From Algoriphagus hitonicola (GTDB taxonomy: Bacteria; Bacteroidota; Bacteroidia; Cytophagales; Cyclobacteriaceae), in the NCBI RefSeq assembly GCF_900113375.1, contig NZ_FOPC01000015.1:1-64000 (forward strand): a DNA stretch of 64,000 nucleotides, written 5' to 3'. The first letter of the stretch is position 1. Each line of letters starts with the position of its first letter. The notes under the pieces are model-generated. The model had not been told where the DNA came from, did no database searches, and worked only from the letters and a program-made list of their open reading frames with translations. Shown here piece by piece: positions 12,147 through 20,413 of the stretch. The translations under genes and the position numbers were made by a program.

Positions 12147-12176
12147 AAAAAAACCAGCGAATTCGCTGGTTTTTTT
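12147..12176. terminator. Bidirectional terminator between clpX and the HtrA gene
   Basis: A perfect palindrome AACCAGCGAATTCGCTGGTT is flanked by A-rich and T-rich runs, so it can stop transcription from clpX on the plus strand and from the convergent protease gene on the minus strand. Confidence 0.9.
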
Positions 12177-12195
12177 GTTAGTCAAGGTGCTGAAT

Positions 12196-13695
12196 TTAAT
12201 CCAACTCCACTTCAAAGTAATATTCGGTTCCATCCTGGAACATACCCAATATCACCAATTCTTCTCCTGAGAGATCATTCAATTGATCCAGTAAATCATC
12301 TACATTTTCTATTCTACTTCGACCATTTTCGCTAATAATGGAAGTAATGATAAATCCGGACCGTGCACCGGCTCCGCGCCATTTAGAGCTTCCTACCGAA
12401 GTGATTAAAGCTCCACCAGATACACCCAAGCGTTCCAGCTGTTCATCCGAAAGATTTTCAAACATCACCCCTTCAAAGTCATAGGTTTTAGGAACCACTT
12501 TTTCTACGATATCCACTCCACCCTCGAAGTTTTTTAGTGTAGCTTGAGCTTTAAATACTTCTCCTTCACGGATGTATTCCACTTCTACTTGATCACCTGG
12601 ACGCTTTCTTGCTACCATTTCCTGAAGAGTGGCCACATTGTTGGTTTGTCTGCCATCTACTCCTACGATGATATCTCCCTCTTGTAGACCGGCTTCCTTG
12701 GCACCACTATCGTCATTTACACTTCCGACATAAACGCCTTGTTTGACAGGAAGTTCTTTTCCAAGTTGCTCCTCAAGCTCAGGAGATACATCATTGATAT
12801 TGATACCAAGAAGTCCCCGCTGTACGGCACCATATTTCATCAGGTCATCCATTACTTTTTTCACCAAGGTGCTGGGCACAGCAAACGAGTAGCCTGCAAA
12901 GCTTCCCGTATTGGAGGCAATCGCGGTATTGATTCCAATCAATTCTCCGGCAAGATTGACCAAAGCTCCTCCGGAATTTCCCGGATTCACCACAGCGTCA
13001 GTTTGAAGAAATGACTCGATTTGTAGATTATTTTCAACCCCGCGGAGAATTCCGATGTTCCGTGCTTTGGCAGAAATAATTCCCGCCGTGACAGTTGAAT
13101 TCAAATTAAAGGGATTCCCTACAGCCAAGACCCATTCTCCGATTTGAGTTTGATCCGAATCACCAAATTTTACGAAAGGCAACCCCTCTTCCTCAATTTT
13201 TAAAAGTGCCAGATCAGTAGTCGGATCTGTTCCGATCACCTTAGCAACATATCTATTGTTGTTTTCCAGAGAAATATCAATCTCTGAAGCTCCCTCCACA
13301 ACGTGATTGTTGGTTACAATATATCCATCCGAAGAAATAATAACTCCAGACCCTGAACTCATCGGTGCTCGTCCTCCTTCTCCCTGTCCACCTCTTGGCG
13401 GAAGGCCAAACCACTCTTCCAGCGGATCACGCTGAGATCGGGGAGAGTAGGACAAGGTGCTTTTGACATGGACTACAGCTGGGGTGACGATTCCGGCGGA
13501 TGTTACAAAATTGATCCCGTCCGGTATTGTGAAATTTTCTCCGTTGAGTAAGTTGACAAAGCTGGTCTTTTGCTTTTCATCAAAATTGGCTGCTTCTCGA
13601 GGTTGGACGAGGAAACTGACACCTGCCAATGCAACTACACCCCCAATTAGGGAGGCAAGGAGCATTCCTAGAAAGAATTGTTTTTTACTCATCAT
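12196..13695 (-). CDS. degP: Periplasmic Do-family serine protease (HtrA/DegP type)
   Basis: 499 residues with an N-terminal membrane or signal segment (7-30). The trypsin-like domain has the triad His131 (IVTNNHVVEG), Asp161 (TDLALLKIE) and Ser241 (NPGNSGGALVN). PDZ1 (about 310-395, GLQEGDIIVGVDGRQ) is clear; PDZ2 (about 410-499) is diverged. A Gly/Arg-rich linker (PPRGGQGEGGRAP) precedes the protease core. It degrades or refolds damaged envelope proteins. It is monocistronic and convergent with clpX. A second, shorter homologue lies at 23.2 kb. Confidence 0.95.
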   Translation of the reverse strand: MMSKKQFFLGMLLASLIGGVVALAGVSFLVQPREAANFDEKQKTSFVNLLNGENFTIPDGINFVTSAGIVTPAVVHVKSTLSYSPRSQRDPLEEWFGLPPRGGQGEGGRAPMSSGSGVIISSDGYIVTNNHVVEGASEIDISLENNNRYVAKVIGTDPTTDLALLKIEEEGLPFVKFGDSDQTQIGEWVLAVGNPFNLNSTVTAGIISAKARNIGILRGVENNLQIESFLQTDAVVNPGNSGGALVNLAGELIGINTAIASNTGSFAGYSFAVPSTLVKKVMDDLMKYGAVQRGLLGININDVSPELEEQLGKELPVKQGVYVGSVNDDSGAKEAGLQEGDIIVGVDGRQTNNVATLQEMVARKRPGDQVEVEYIREGEVFKAQATLKNFEGGVDIVEKVVPKTYDFEGVMFENLSDEQLERLGVSGGALITSVGSSKWRGAGARSGFIITSIISENGRSRIENVDDLLDQLNDLSGEELVILGMFQDGTEYYFEVELD

Positions 13696-13850
13696 GTTTA
13701 GGTTGTGTTCGAGTGATAATACAAAACCTAAGACTCAAGAATGGAGCCTTAGGATTTGAATTGCTATTCAAATTAACAAGAATTAACCGCATTTTGGCAT
13801 TCTTATCAATCTAACATTAAAGCTTTATCGGAGTTTGGATTACAGGCAAA

Positions 13851-14282
13851 TTATTTTACTTCAATAGCGGATTTGAGAACTTTTTTCTCCGCTTTGGGAA
13901 GAATGATTTTTAACACTCCATCTTCATAGGACGCATCGATTTTTTCGGAAACCACATTGTCCGGCACATAGAAGGAGCGAGAAAATGCACCATATTGAGT
14001 TTCGATGCTGTGGTAATTTTTACCTTCTTTTTTCTCTTCGATTTTGCGCTCTCCCGAAATCGTCAATCTTCCTTCAGTCAAGTCTACATGAAAATCCTGC
14101 TTTTTCATTCCTGGAACGGCTACCTGAATTTCAAATCCTTGCTCATCTTCAGAGATGTCCACAGCTGGGCTAAATTTTCTGATTTCTCCATTTCCGAAGG
14201 ATTCATTGAATAGCTTATCGATCATTCCGCTGAATGAGGAGGGATAAGCTGGGTCTAGTTGGTTAAATCTTACTAGTTTCAT
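13851..14282 (-). CDS. Small heat shock protein, Hsp20/alpha-crystallin family
   Basis: 143 residues from the ATG at 14282 (MKLVRFNQLDP). The in-frame ATG at 14321 adds 13 residues without family support. The alpha-crystallin domain covers about 40-135 (FSPAVDISEDEQGFEI, VAVPGMKKQDFHVDL, GVLKIILPKAEKK). It is an ATP-independent holdase that keeps unfolding proteins soluble. Two copies of a TGTCA-type inverted repeat lie upstream and may be its stress operator. Confidence 0.95.
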   Translation of the reverse strand: MKLVRFNQLDPAYPSSFSGMIDKLFNESFGNGEIRKFSPAVDISEDEQGFEIQVAVPGMKKQDFHVDLTEGRLTISGERKIEEKKEGKNYHSIETQYGAFSRSFYVPDNVVSEKIDASYEDGVLKIILPKAEKKVLKSAIEVK

Positions 14283-14348
14283 GGTTTTGTTGGTTTTTGT
14301 TATCACTGAAATGCTAATCAAGAAAATTTATACCAAGTGAAAAATCGA

Positions 14349-14403
14349 GTCATAATGACAGAGATTTGTGATTTTTATTCCAAATAGTTAGTCATTTTGA
14401 CAG
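14349..14403 (-). promoter_or_regulatory. Two related inverted-repeat motifs upstream of hsp20
   Basis: AGTCATAATGACAG (14349-14362) and AGTCATTTTGACAG (14390-14403) differ at two bases and are spaced 41 bp, start to start. Each is an imperfect palindrome. A similar word, AGACATTTTGACAG, lies just upstream of lon at 20171. They are candidate regulator-binding sites for heat or envelope stress; the factor is unknown. Confidence 0.45.
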
Positions 14404-14487
14404 CAAACCGAGACAATTTCCTGATATTTAAAGGGGACCTTCAGATCAAAAAATCAAAACCTCCATCAACGGATCAATTAGAAAAAA

Positions 14488-14519
14488 CAAAAAAACCCTG
14501 AGATTATTTTCCCAGGGTT
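14488..14519 (-). terminator. Terminator after the cold-shock gene
   Basis: On the minus strand CCCTG and CAGGG enclose a loop of about 12 bases and are followed by seven T. It lies 30 bp past the cold-shock gene stop. Confidence 0.8.
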
Positions 14520-14548
14520 CCAGTTGACATACACTCACTCAATATCAG

Positions 14549-14740
14549 TTATGCTTTTTTGACATTGATGGCATTGGGTCCTTTTTTGCCATCCTTGACT
14601 TCGTAAGATACTTTGTCATTCTGGGCAACTTTGTCGACCAATCCGGTGGCGTGGACGAAGACTTCGCTTTGGGACTCATCATCTACTATAAATCCGAATC
14701 CTTTGGCTTCATTGTAAAATTTTACTGTTCCGGTAAACAT
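14549..14740 (-). CDS. Cold-shock domain protein (CspA family)
   Basis: 63 residues, a single cold-shock OB-fold. RNP1 is GFGFIVDD (about 15-22) and RNP2 is EVFVHATGL (about 26-34). It binds single-stranded RNA or DNA and melts RNA secondary structure. The AT-rich 89-bp gap upstream is shared with the divergent sixA gene. Confidence 0.95.
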   Translation of the reverse strand: MFTGTVKFYNEAKGFGFIVDDESQSEVFVHATGLVDKVAQNDKVSYEVKDGKKGPNAINVKKA

Positions 14741-14829
14741 AATAAATTGTTATAAATTGTAATTGAAAGTACTTTAAAAGTAAATATTCAGCGAAAAAAA
14801 ACAAAATAATCATTTTTAATTTTGAAGAA

Positions 14830-15318
14830 ATGAAGAAAATTATTTTGATCCGTCATGCCAAATCCGCCTGGGACCAGCCTTCACTTGCAGATCATGATCG
14901 CCCATTGGCAGAAAGAGGACTCCTCGCAGCTCCCAAAATGGGTAAACGACTATCAAAAATGGGCATAAACCCAGATCGAATTATCAGCTCCACAGCCGAA
15001 CGCGCCAAATCTACTGCCCAACTTATCGCCAAGGAATTGAAATCACCTAAAAATACCATTTGGCTAGAGCGTGATCTCTACCATGCTTCAGCTCAAACCA
15101 TGATTTCTATTCTAAAAAGTTTACCAGAATCTATCCAAACCGTAATTCTGGTAGGACATAATCCGGGCATGAATGATTTTGTTGATCGTCTAGGTGGAAA
15201 AATCGGAAATCTACCAACAGCAGGAATATTTGCCGTAAAATCATCTGCTCAGTGGAAAGATTTTGACCTGAAGCAGGTGGATTTCTGGTTTTTTGACTTT
15301 CCTAAAAACCGGAACTAA
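14830..15318 (+). CDS. sixA: Histidine phosphatase family protein (SixA-like)
   Basis: 162 residues. The N-terminal LIRHAKSAWD holds the RHG-type phosphohistidine motif (RHA here, as in SixA). HDRPLAERG and the C-terminal VGHNPGMNDF with the second catalytic His complete the site. SixA removes phosphate from phosphohistidine proteins such as HPt domains or PTS components; the target here is unknown. A TAATTTTG element (14817-14824) ends 5 bp before the ATG, so the transcript may be leaderless. The last 4 bp overlap the convergent SDR gene. Confidence 0.88.
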   Translation: MKKIILIRHAKSAWDQPSLADHDRPLAERGLLAAPKMGKRLSKMGINPDRIISSTAERAKSTAQLIAKELKSPKNTIWLERDLYHASAQTMISILKSLPESIQTVILVGHNPGMNDFVDRLGGKIGNLPTAGIFAVKSSAQWKDFDLKQVDFWFFDFPKNRN

Positions 15319-16049
15319 GGAAGCTCTATGTTTCTCACATCCTGGATTACCTCGGGGAAATTTTGAACATTACCAAGGAGAAATCCAATCTTTTCGGCCA
15401 CGATTCCAGGCTCAGTCAAATCACCTTTTTCCTTAAAGGCCTTAAATTTCTCCAACTCTGGAAAATTATTTTCATCGGATTTTCTGATGTCTTCTTGCAT
15501 TGGGGTATCAACGATCCCCGGTGCCAAACTATAAAAATGAAAAGAGTCTGATTTGTTATCCCGATCAGCAACCATGGTAAACATGGCCAATGCGGCCTTG
15601 GTACTGCAATATCCACCCCATCCAGACACAGGACGGCTTGCGGCACCAGAGCTGATATTACATACTATTTTTTCTGCTGGACTTGACTTATACTTTTTTA
15701 TAAAGGCATTGGTCAAAAACATAGGAGCCAACAGATTCAAATTCACCTGCTGTCGCAACTCCTTGGGTGAAAGTTCTCCAATCGGTTTAATTTCCCCTAT
15801 CCAGCCTGCATTGTTAATCAAAATGATTTGCTTGAAATCACCATCAGGGAAAATTCCATCCAATTCATTCTGCAAAACCGGCAAATCAGATAAATCCAAA
15901 CTTCGCTCGATCAAGTTGGGGTGATCCATCGAAATTGAACTTCTGGATATTGCCAATACTTGCGTCTGATCCAGTTTCAAGTAATAATCCAAGATAGCTC
16001 TTCCCAGACCTTTACTATGGCCGGTAAGAATTAATAGTGTTTTAAACAT
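15315..16049 (-). CDS. Short-chain dehydrogenase/reductase (benzil/sepiapterin reductase-like)
   Basis: 244 residues, Rossmann fold. The cofactor loop is TGHSKGLGRAI (about 9-19), a TGxxxGxG variant. NNAGWIGE follows, and the active site has CNISSGAAS and Tyr in WGGYCSTKAAL with its Lys four residues on. It reduces a carbonyl with NAD(P)H. The closest family I recognise is the sepiapterin reductase/(S)-benzoin-forming benzil reductase group; the substrate is unknown. It is convergent with and overlaps sixA. Confidence 0.88.
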   Translation of the reverse strand: MFKTLLILTGHSKGLGRAILDYYLKLDQTQVLAISRSSISMDHPNLIERSLDLSDLPVLQNELDGIFPDGDFKQIILINNAGWIGEIKPIGELSPKELRQQVNLNLLAPMFLTNAFIKKYKSSPAEKIVCNISSGAASRPVSGWGGYCSTKAALAMFTMVADRDNKSDSFHFYSLAPGIVDTPMQEDIRKSDENNFPELEKFKAFKEKGDLTEPGIVAEKIGFLLGNVQNFPEVIQDVRNIELP

Positions 16050-16170
16050 GGGTGAAAGGGCGATTGGTTAATATTCCTTATCAAGGATCGACCCAATTTT
16101 TCTCAAAAAAATGCAAATTTTTGTATTATACTGAAGATCAGAAAGTTAATAATTAAAAAAAATTGAACTA

Positions 16171-16204
16171 TTAAAAGAAAGTGGGTAATCCCACCTTCTT
16201 TTAA
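16171..16204. terminator. Terminator after hslU
   Basis: TTAAAAGAA-GTGGG pairs with CCCAC-TTCTTTTAA around a TAAT loop, giving a long stem with A/T-rich arms that can act in both directions. It lies 9 bp after the hslU stop. Confidence 0.75.
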
Positions 16205-16212
16205 TCCAATAT

Positions 16213-17607
16213 TTACAAAATATACTGGGACAAATCCCTGTTTTTAACCAGTGTGCTTAGCCTTTCCTGTACCATCTCATGCGTGATCATGATTTTTGAA
16301 TTGGGCTCTATAGTATCCGGCACATCAAAAAGGAAATCATTTAACAGATGCGACATTACAGTGTGCAGTCTTCGCGCTCCGATGTTTTCTACCTCTTGAT
16401 TGATCAAAAATGCCAGCCTGGCCAATTCATCAATGGCATCCTCAGTGAATTCCAAAAACACCTCTTCTGCTTCAAACAAAGCCTGATATTGTTTAGTCAA
16501 CGCATTCTTTGGCTCACGCAAAATCCGTGAAAAATCCTCCTCAGTCAGTGCATTTAACTCCACTCGTATCGGAAACCTACCCTGCAGTTCCGGAATCAAA
16601 TCCGAAGGCTTGCTCACATGAAATGCTCCTGCAGCGATAAATAATACGTGATCAGTATTGATCACCCCATATTTGGTATTGACAGAGGTACCCTCTACGA
16701 TTGGGAGTAAATCCCGCTGTACACCTTCGCGACTTACGTCTGGTCCACCCCCGTTTTTACCGGATTTAGAGGCGATTTTATCAATCTCATCGATAAAGAT
16801 GATTCCGTTGTTTTCAGCCAATCGTATTGCTTCTTCCTTTAATTCATCAAAATCAATCAGTTTGGAAATTTCCTCTTCTAACAAAACTTTTCGTGCCTCG
16901 GCAATGCTAAGCTTTCGCTTTTTCATCTTTTTTGGCATCATTCCGGAGATCATATCCTGTAGTCCCGCCATACTGGCATCGTCCATCATCCCATTGCCAA
17001 TCATTCCTATTCCCACAGGAGAGGATGCCTTGACATTGATTTCTATTTTTCGGTCATCTAGCTCTCCATTTCTGAGTTTTTCCCTAAATCGCTCCCGAGT
17101 TCGCTCATTGAGTTCTTCATCAGACTGAGGCTCGTCTTGTTGATTGATGCTCAGACTATTTTGCCTGAATCCAGCATTTTTGACCGGCGGAATCAGGATA
17201 TCAAGAATGGTTTCTTCTACAGCATCCGAAGCCTTCTCCTTGACTTCTTCATTTTTCACCTCACGAACCAAATGCACCGATTGCTCCACCAGGTCACGAA
17301 CCATACTTTCGACATCTCTACCCACATAGCCGACTTCTGTGAATTTGGACGCTTCTACTTTGGTAAAGGGAGCTTGAGCAATCTTTGCCAACCTTCTGGC
17401 AATTTCGGTTTTTCCCACACCCGTGGATCCGATCATTAAAATGTTATTCGGGACGATATCTTTTTGAATATCTGTCTTGACCATCATTCTTCGGATTCTG
17501 TTCCTTAGGGCAATGGCTACGTTGCGCTTGGCGTCTTTTTGACCAATGATATATTTATCCAGTTCAGAAACAATCTGTCTGGGTGTCAATGATAGTTTTT
17601 GATCCAT
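16213..17607 (-). CDS. hslU: HslU, ATPase subunit of the HslVU protease
   Basis: 464 residues. It is an AAA+ unfoldase. The N-terminus TPRQIVSELDKYIIGQKDAK is the family start, Walker A is GSTGVGKT (about 57-64), and Walker B is IIFIDEIDKIA. Between them lies the charged I-domain (about 115-240), and the C-terminus SQYIL is the HslV-activating tail. The peptidase partner hslV is not adjacent and not in the window. Whether it lies elsewhere cannot be seen. It has its own terminator. Confidence 0.97.
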   Translation of the reverse strand: MDQKLSLTPRQIVSELDKYIIGQKDAKRNVAIALRNRIRRMMVKTDIQKDIVPNNILMIGSTGVGKTEIARRLAKIAQAPFTKVEASKFTEVGYVGRDVESMVRDLVEQSVHLVREVKNEEVKEKASDAVEETILDILIPPVKNAGFRQNSLSINQQDEPQSDEELNERTRERFREKLRNGELDDRKIEINVKASSPVGIGMIGNGMMDDASMAGLQDMISGMMPKKMKKRKLSIAEARKVLLEEEISKLIDFDELKEEAIRLAENNGIIFIDEIDKIASKSGKNGGGPDVSREGVQRDLLPIVEGTSVNTKYGVINTDHVLFIAAGAFHVSKPSDLIPELQGRFPIRVELNALTEEDFSRILREPKNALTKQYQALFEAEEVFLEFTEDAIDELARLAFLINQEVENIGARRLHTVMSHLLNDFLFDVPDTIEPNSKIMITHEMVQERLSTLVKNRDLSQYIL

Positions 17608-17651
17608 GATTTCTATTTTTTTGAAGTTTCCTTGGCATTTAACTTAACCAA

Positions 17652-17687
17652 GGAAGAAAAAAGGGAAAGGTCAAATTTCCTTTCCCC
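17652..17687 (-). terminator. Terminator after lon
   Basis: GGGAAAGG (17663-17670) pairs with CCTTTCCC (17679-17686); on the minus strand a T-rich run follows. It sits 7 bp after the lon stop. Confidence 0.78.
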
Positions 17688-17693
17688 AATGTG

Positions 17694-20168
17694 CTAGTTC
17701 GAATTTGATTCCGAATTGAATGAAAACTGAACCGGTCGATCTACCTTGGTTTTCAGCAAGGCAATTTCCAAAACCTCTCCTACCCGATCCACGAAATGAA
17801 ACTCCAAGCCTTTGAGATAGTTTTCGTCGATTTCCTCAATATCTCTACGATTTTTCTTACAGAGGATGATTTCCTTGATTCCGGCTCGTTTTGCCGCCAA
17901 AATCTTTTCTTTAATTCCCCCTACGGGAAGCACTTTGCCAATCAAACTGATTTCCCCTGTCATGGCCACTTTCGACTTGACTTTTCGCTGTGTGTAAACC
18001 GAAGCCATGGCAGCAAGCATGGTAATCCCTGCTGAGGGACCATCCTTTGGTACCGCACCCGCAGGCACGTGAACGTGTAGATCATATTGGTCAAAGACCC
18101 GGTGGTCAATCCCCAATTTATCCGCTTTGGATTTTAAGTAGGAAAGTGCCGTCACAGCAGATTCCTTCATGACATCCCCCAGCTGACCGGATAATGTCAA
18201 TTTTCCCTTTCCGCGACTTAAGCTGGATTCGATAAAGAGGATCTCCCCTCCTACACTTGTCCAAGCCAGGCCAGTAACAACCCCAGCAACCGAATTATCC
18301 TGATAGATTTCCTTATCAAACATCTCAGATCCCAGAATCTTACGTACCGCATCTGGAGTGATTTTCGGATCGTATTCCTCTTCCATAGCAATGGATTTGG
18401 CTACATTTCGGATTACTTTCCCAATCGCTCTTTCGAGATTTCTGACCCCGGATTCCCGAGTATAATCCTCGATGATTTTTACCAAGGCGGATTTGTCAAA
18501 ACGAACCTGATTGGTCTTCAAACCATGCTCTTTGCGTTGCTTAGGAACCAAATGCCGCTTAGCTATTTCCACCTTTTCCTCTTGGGTATATCCTGTCACC
18601 TCGATGATTTCCATCCGATCCCGCAAGGCTGGCTGAATGGTATCTAGTGAGTTGGCTGTCGCAATAAACAGTACTTTGCTCAGATCGTATTCTACTTCAA
18701 GGTAATTATCCAAAAAGGCAAAGTTTTGCTCCGGATCCAATACCTCCAAAAAGGCTGAACTTGGATCTCCTCTAAAATCGGAAGAAAGCTTGTCAATTTC
18801 GTCCAATACAAATACTGGATTGGAGATTTTCACCTTCTTCATATTTTGGACAATCTTCCCTGGCATAGCCCCTACGTATGTTTTACGGTGTCCGCGGATT
18901 TCCGCTTCATCGTGCAAACCACCCAAAGACATCCGGATGTATTTTCTACCCAAAGCTTTAGCTACGGATTTCCCCAAAGAGGTTTTTCCTACTCCAGGAG
19001 GTCCATAAAGGCATAAAATGGGTCCTTTGAGGTCATTTTTCAGCTTCAACACAGCCAAGTATTCGATGATCCGATCTTTTACTTTTTCAAGTCCAAAATG
19101 ATCCGCATCCAATATTTTCCGGGCATGCTTCAAGTCAAAATTATCTTGGGTAAATTCATTCCAAGGCAACTCCACCATGGTCTCTGCATAGTTGAGCGCA
19201 ATCGGGTACTCTGCCGCAGAGGGATTGATTCTCAAGATTTTATTCAGCTCTTTTTCAAAATGAAGCGCCACTTCCTTTGGCCAATTTTTTGATGATCCGC
19301 GTGCCCGGAGATCCTCCACTTCCTTTTCGGGACCTTCCTCACCGAGTTCGGTCTGAAGCACTTTCATCTGCTGTCGCAAAAAGTAATCCCGCTGCTGCTG
19401 ATCGATATCGGTATGGACTTTTTTCTGGATTTCGGATTTCAGCTCCAGCATTTGGATATCCTTCATCATAAACTCCAGCAATAAGGTCGCCCGCTCCACT
19501 CCGTCATTGATTTCCAGAAGTCGCTGCTTGGATTCGACAGGGGCATTGATATTGGAGGAAAGAAAGTGCGTTAAAAAAGGCGTGTTGTCGATATTATCCA
19601 ACGCTACCTGAGCTTCTCTAGGAATCTCGGGATTGAGGTGTAAGATGCGGGTTGCGGCTTCTTTCAGAGATTCCTCCAAAGCCTGGATTTTTTTAGAGCT
19701 CTTAGGAAAGTTTTCTTCGAGAAAATTGACTTTAGCGATAAAATACGGATCATCGGTGACTTCTTCGCGAATCCGGAACCGCTTTTTACCTTGAATGATT
19801 ATGGTTGTATTTCCGTCAGGAAGAACAATCATTTTGATGATTTTGGCCAAGGTCCCCACATGATAGATGTCCTCCCATGAAGGATCGTCATTATTGGGAT
19901 TGATCTGCGCGCATACACCGATATATTTATCGCCTTTGTGGGCTTTTTTAACTAATCTGATGGAGCGCTGCCTTCCTACGGTAATAGGAATCACCACACC
20001 CGGAAACAATACCGTATTTCTGACAGAAAGAATCGGAATTTCTTCACCCGTTAATTCTTTACCCTGTTCTTCCTCTTCTTCGTCAGTGATCAACTGGATC
20101 AGATCTCCTTCCGCTACATAATCACCACTCATAAGATTATCGAATAGGGGTTTTTCAAATTGACTCAT
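17694..20168 (-). CDS. lon: ATP-dependent protease Lon
   Basis: 824 residues. The N-terminal substrate-recognition domain spans about 40-250 (ILSVRNTVLFPGVVIPI). Walker A is GPPGVGKT at 389-396, and the AAA+ module follows. The C-terminal protease has the Ser-Lys dyad: Ser712 in KDGPSAGITM and Lys753 in VGGIKEKILAAK. It degrades misfolded and some regulatory cytoplasmic proteins. Just upstream, AGACATTTTGACAGGCAAGC resembles the repeats before hsp20, hinting at shared stress control. Confidence 0.98.
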   Translation of the reverse strand: MSQFEKPLFDNLMSGDYVAEGDLIQLITDEEEEEQGKELTGEEIPILSVRNTVLFPGVVIPITVGRQRSIRLVKKAHKGDKYIGVCAQINPNNDDPSWEDIYHVGTLAKIIKMIVLPDGNTTIIIQGKKRFRIREEVTDDPYFIAKVNFLEENFPKSSKKIQALEESLKEAATRILHLNPEIPREAQVALDNIDNTPFLTHFLSSNINAPVESKQRLLEINDGVERATLLLEFMMKDIQMLELKSEIQKKVHTDIDQQQRDYFLRQQMKVLQTELGEEGPEKEVEDLRARGSSKNWPKEVALHFEKELNKILRINPSAAEYPIALNYAETMVELPWNEFTQDNFDLKHARKILDADHFGLEKVKDRIIEYLAVLKLKNDLKGPILCLYGPPGVGKTSLGKSVAKALGRKYIRMSLGGLHDEAEIRGHRKTYVGAMPGKIVQNMKKVKISNPVFVLDEIDKLSSDFRGDPSSAFLEVLDPEQNFAFLDNYLEVEYDLSKVLFIATANSLDTIQPALRDRMEIIEVTGYTQEEKVEIAKRHLVPKQRKEHGLKTNQVRFDKSALVKIIEDYTRESGVRNLERAIGKVIRNVAKSIAMEEEYDPKITPDAVRKILGSEMFDKEIYQDNSVAGVVTGLAWTSVGGEILFIESSLSRGKGKLTLSGQLGDVMKESAVTALSYLKSKADKLGIDHRVFDQYDLHVHVPAGAVPKDGPSAGITMLAAMASVYTQRKVKSKVAMTGEISLIGKVLPVGGIKEKILAAKRAGIKEIILCKKNRRDIEEIDENYLKGLEFHFVDRVGEVLEIALLKTKVDRPVQFSFNSESNSN

Positions 20169-20170
20169 AT

Positions 20171-20196
20171 AGACATTTTGACAGGCAAGCTGTCGG
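20171..20196 (-). promoter_or_regulatory. Motif before lon resembling the hsp20 repeats
   Basis: AGACATTTTGACAGGCAAGC matches the hsp20-upstream AGTCATTTTGACAGCAAAC over most positions and has the same orientation relative to the gene. It also overlaps a small inverted repeat (GACAG...CTGTC). Only 2 bp separate it from the lon start codon, so it could act on translation as well as transcription. Confidence 0.35.
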
Positions 20197-20360
20197 TTTA
20201 GGACTTTATTAAAGAAAGGACCTTCAAGTTACGAAGGATTCACGGTAAAGTTCAATGCGCATGCCAAAGGGTTGAAGGCGTCAGATTGGCAGGAACTCAT
20301 CGAAAGGGTTAAAAATTCATTTTTCCTACCAAATTCAACTAAATTGAAATTGGCAGGAAT

Positions 20361-20390
20361 AAAAAAACAGACCCCGTCCCGAGATCTGTC
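20361..20390 (-). terminator. Terminator after rseP
   Basis: On the minus strand ACAGA and TCTGT enclose a GC-rich loop, followed by T7. It lies 24 bp past the rseP stop. Confidence 0.65.
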
Positions 20391-20413
20391 GATTTATTCC
20401 AAAATTTTGAAAA

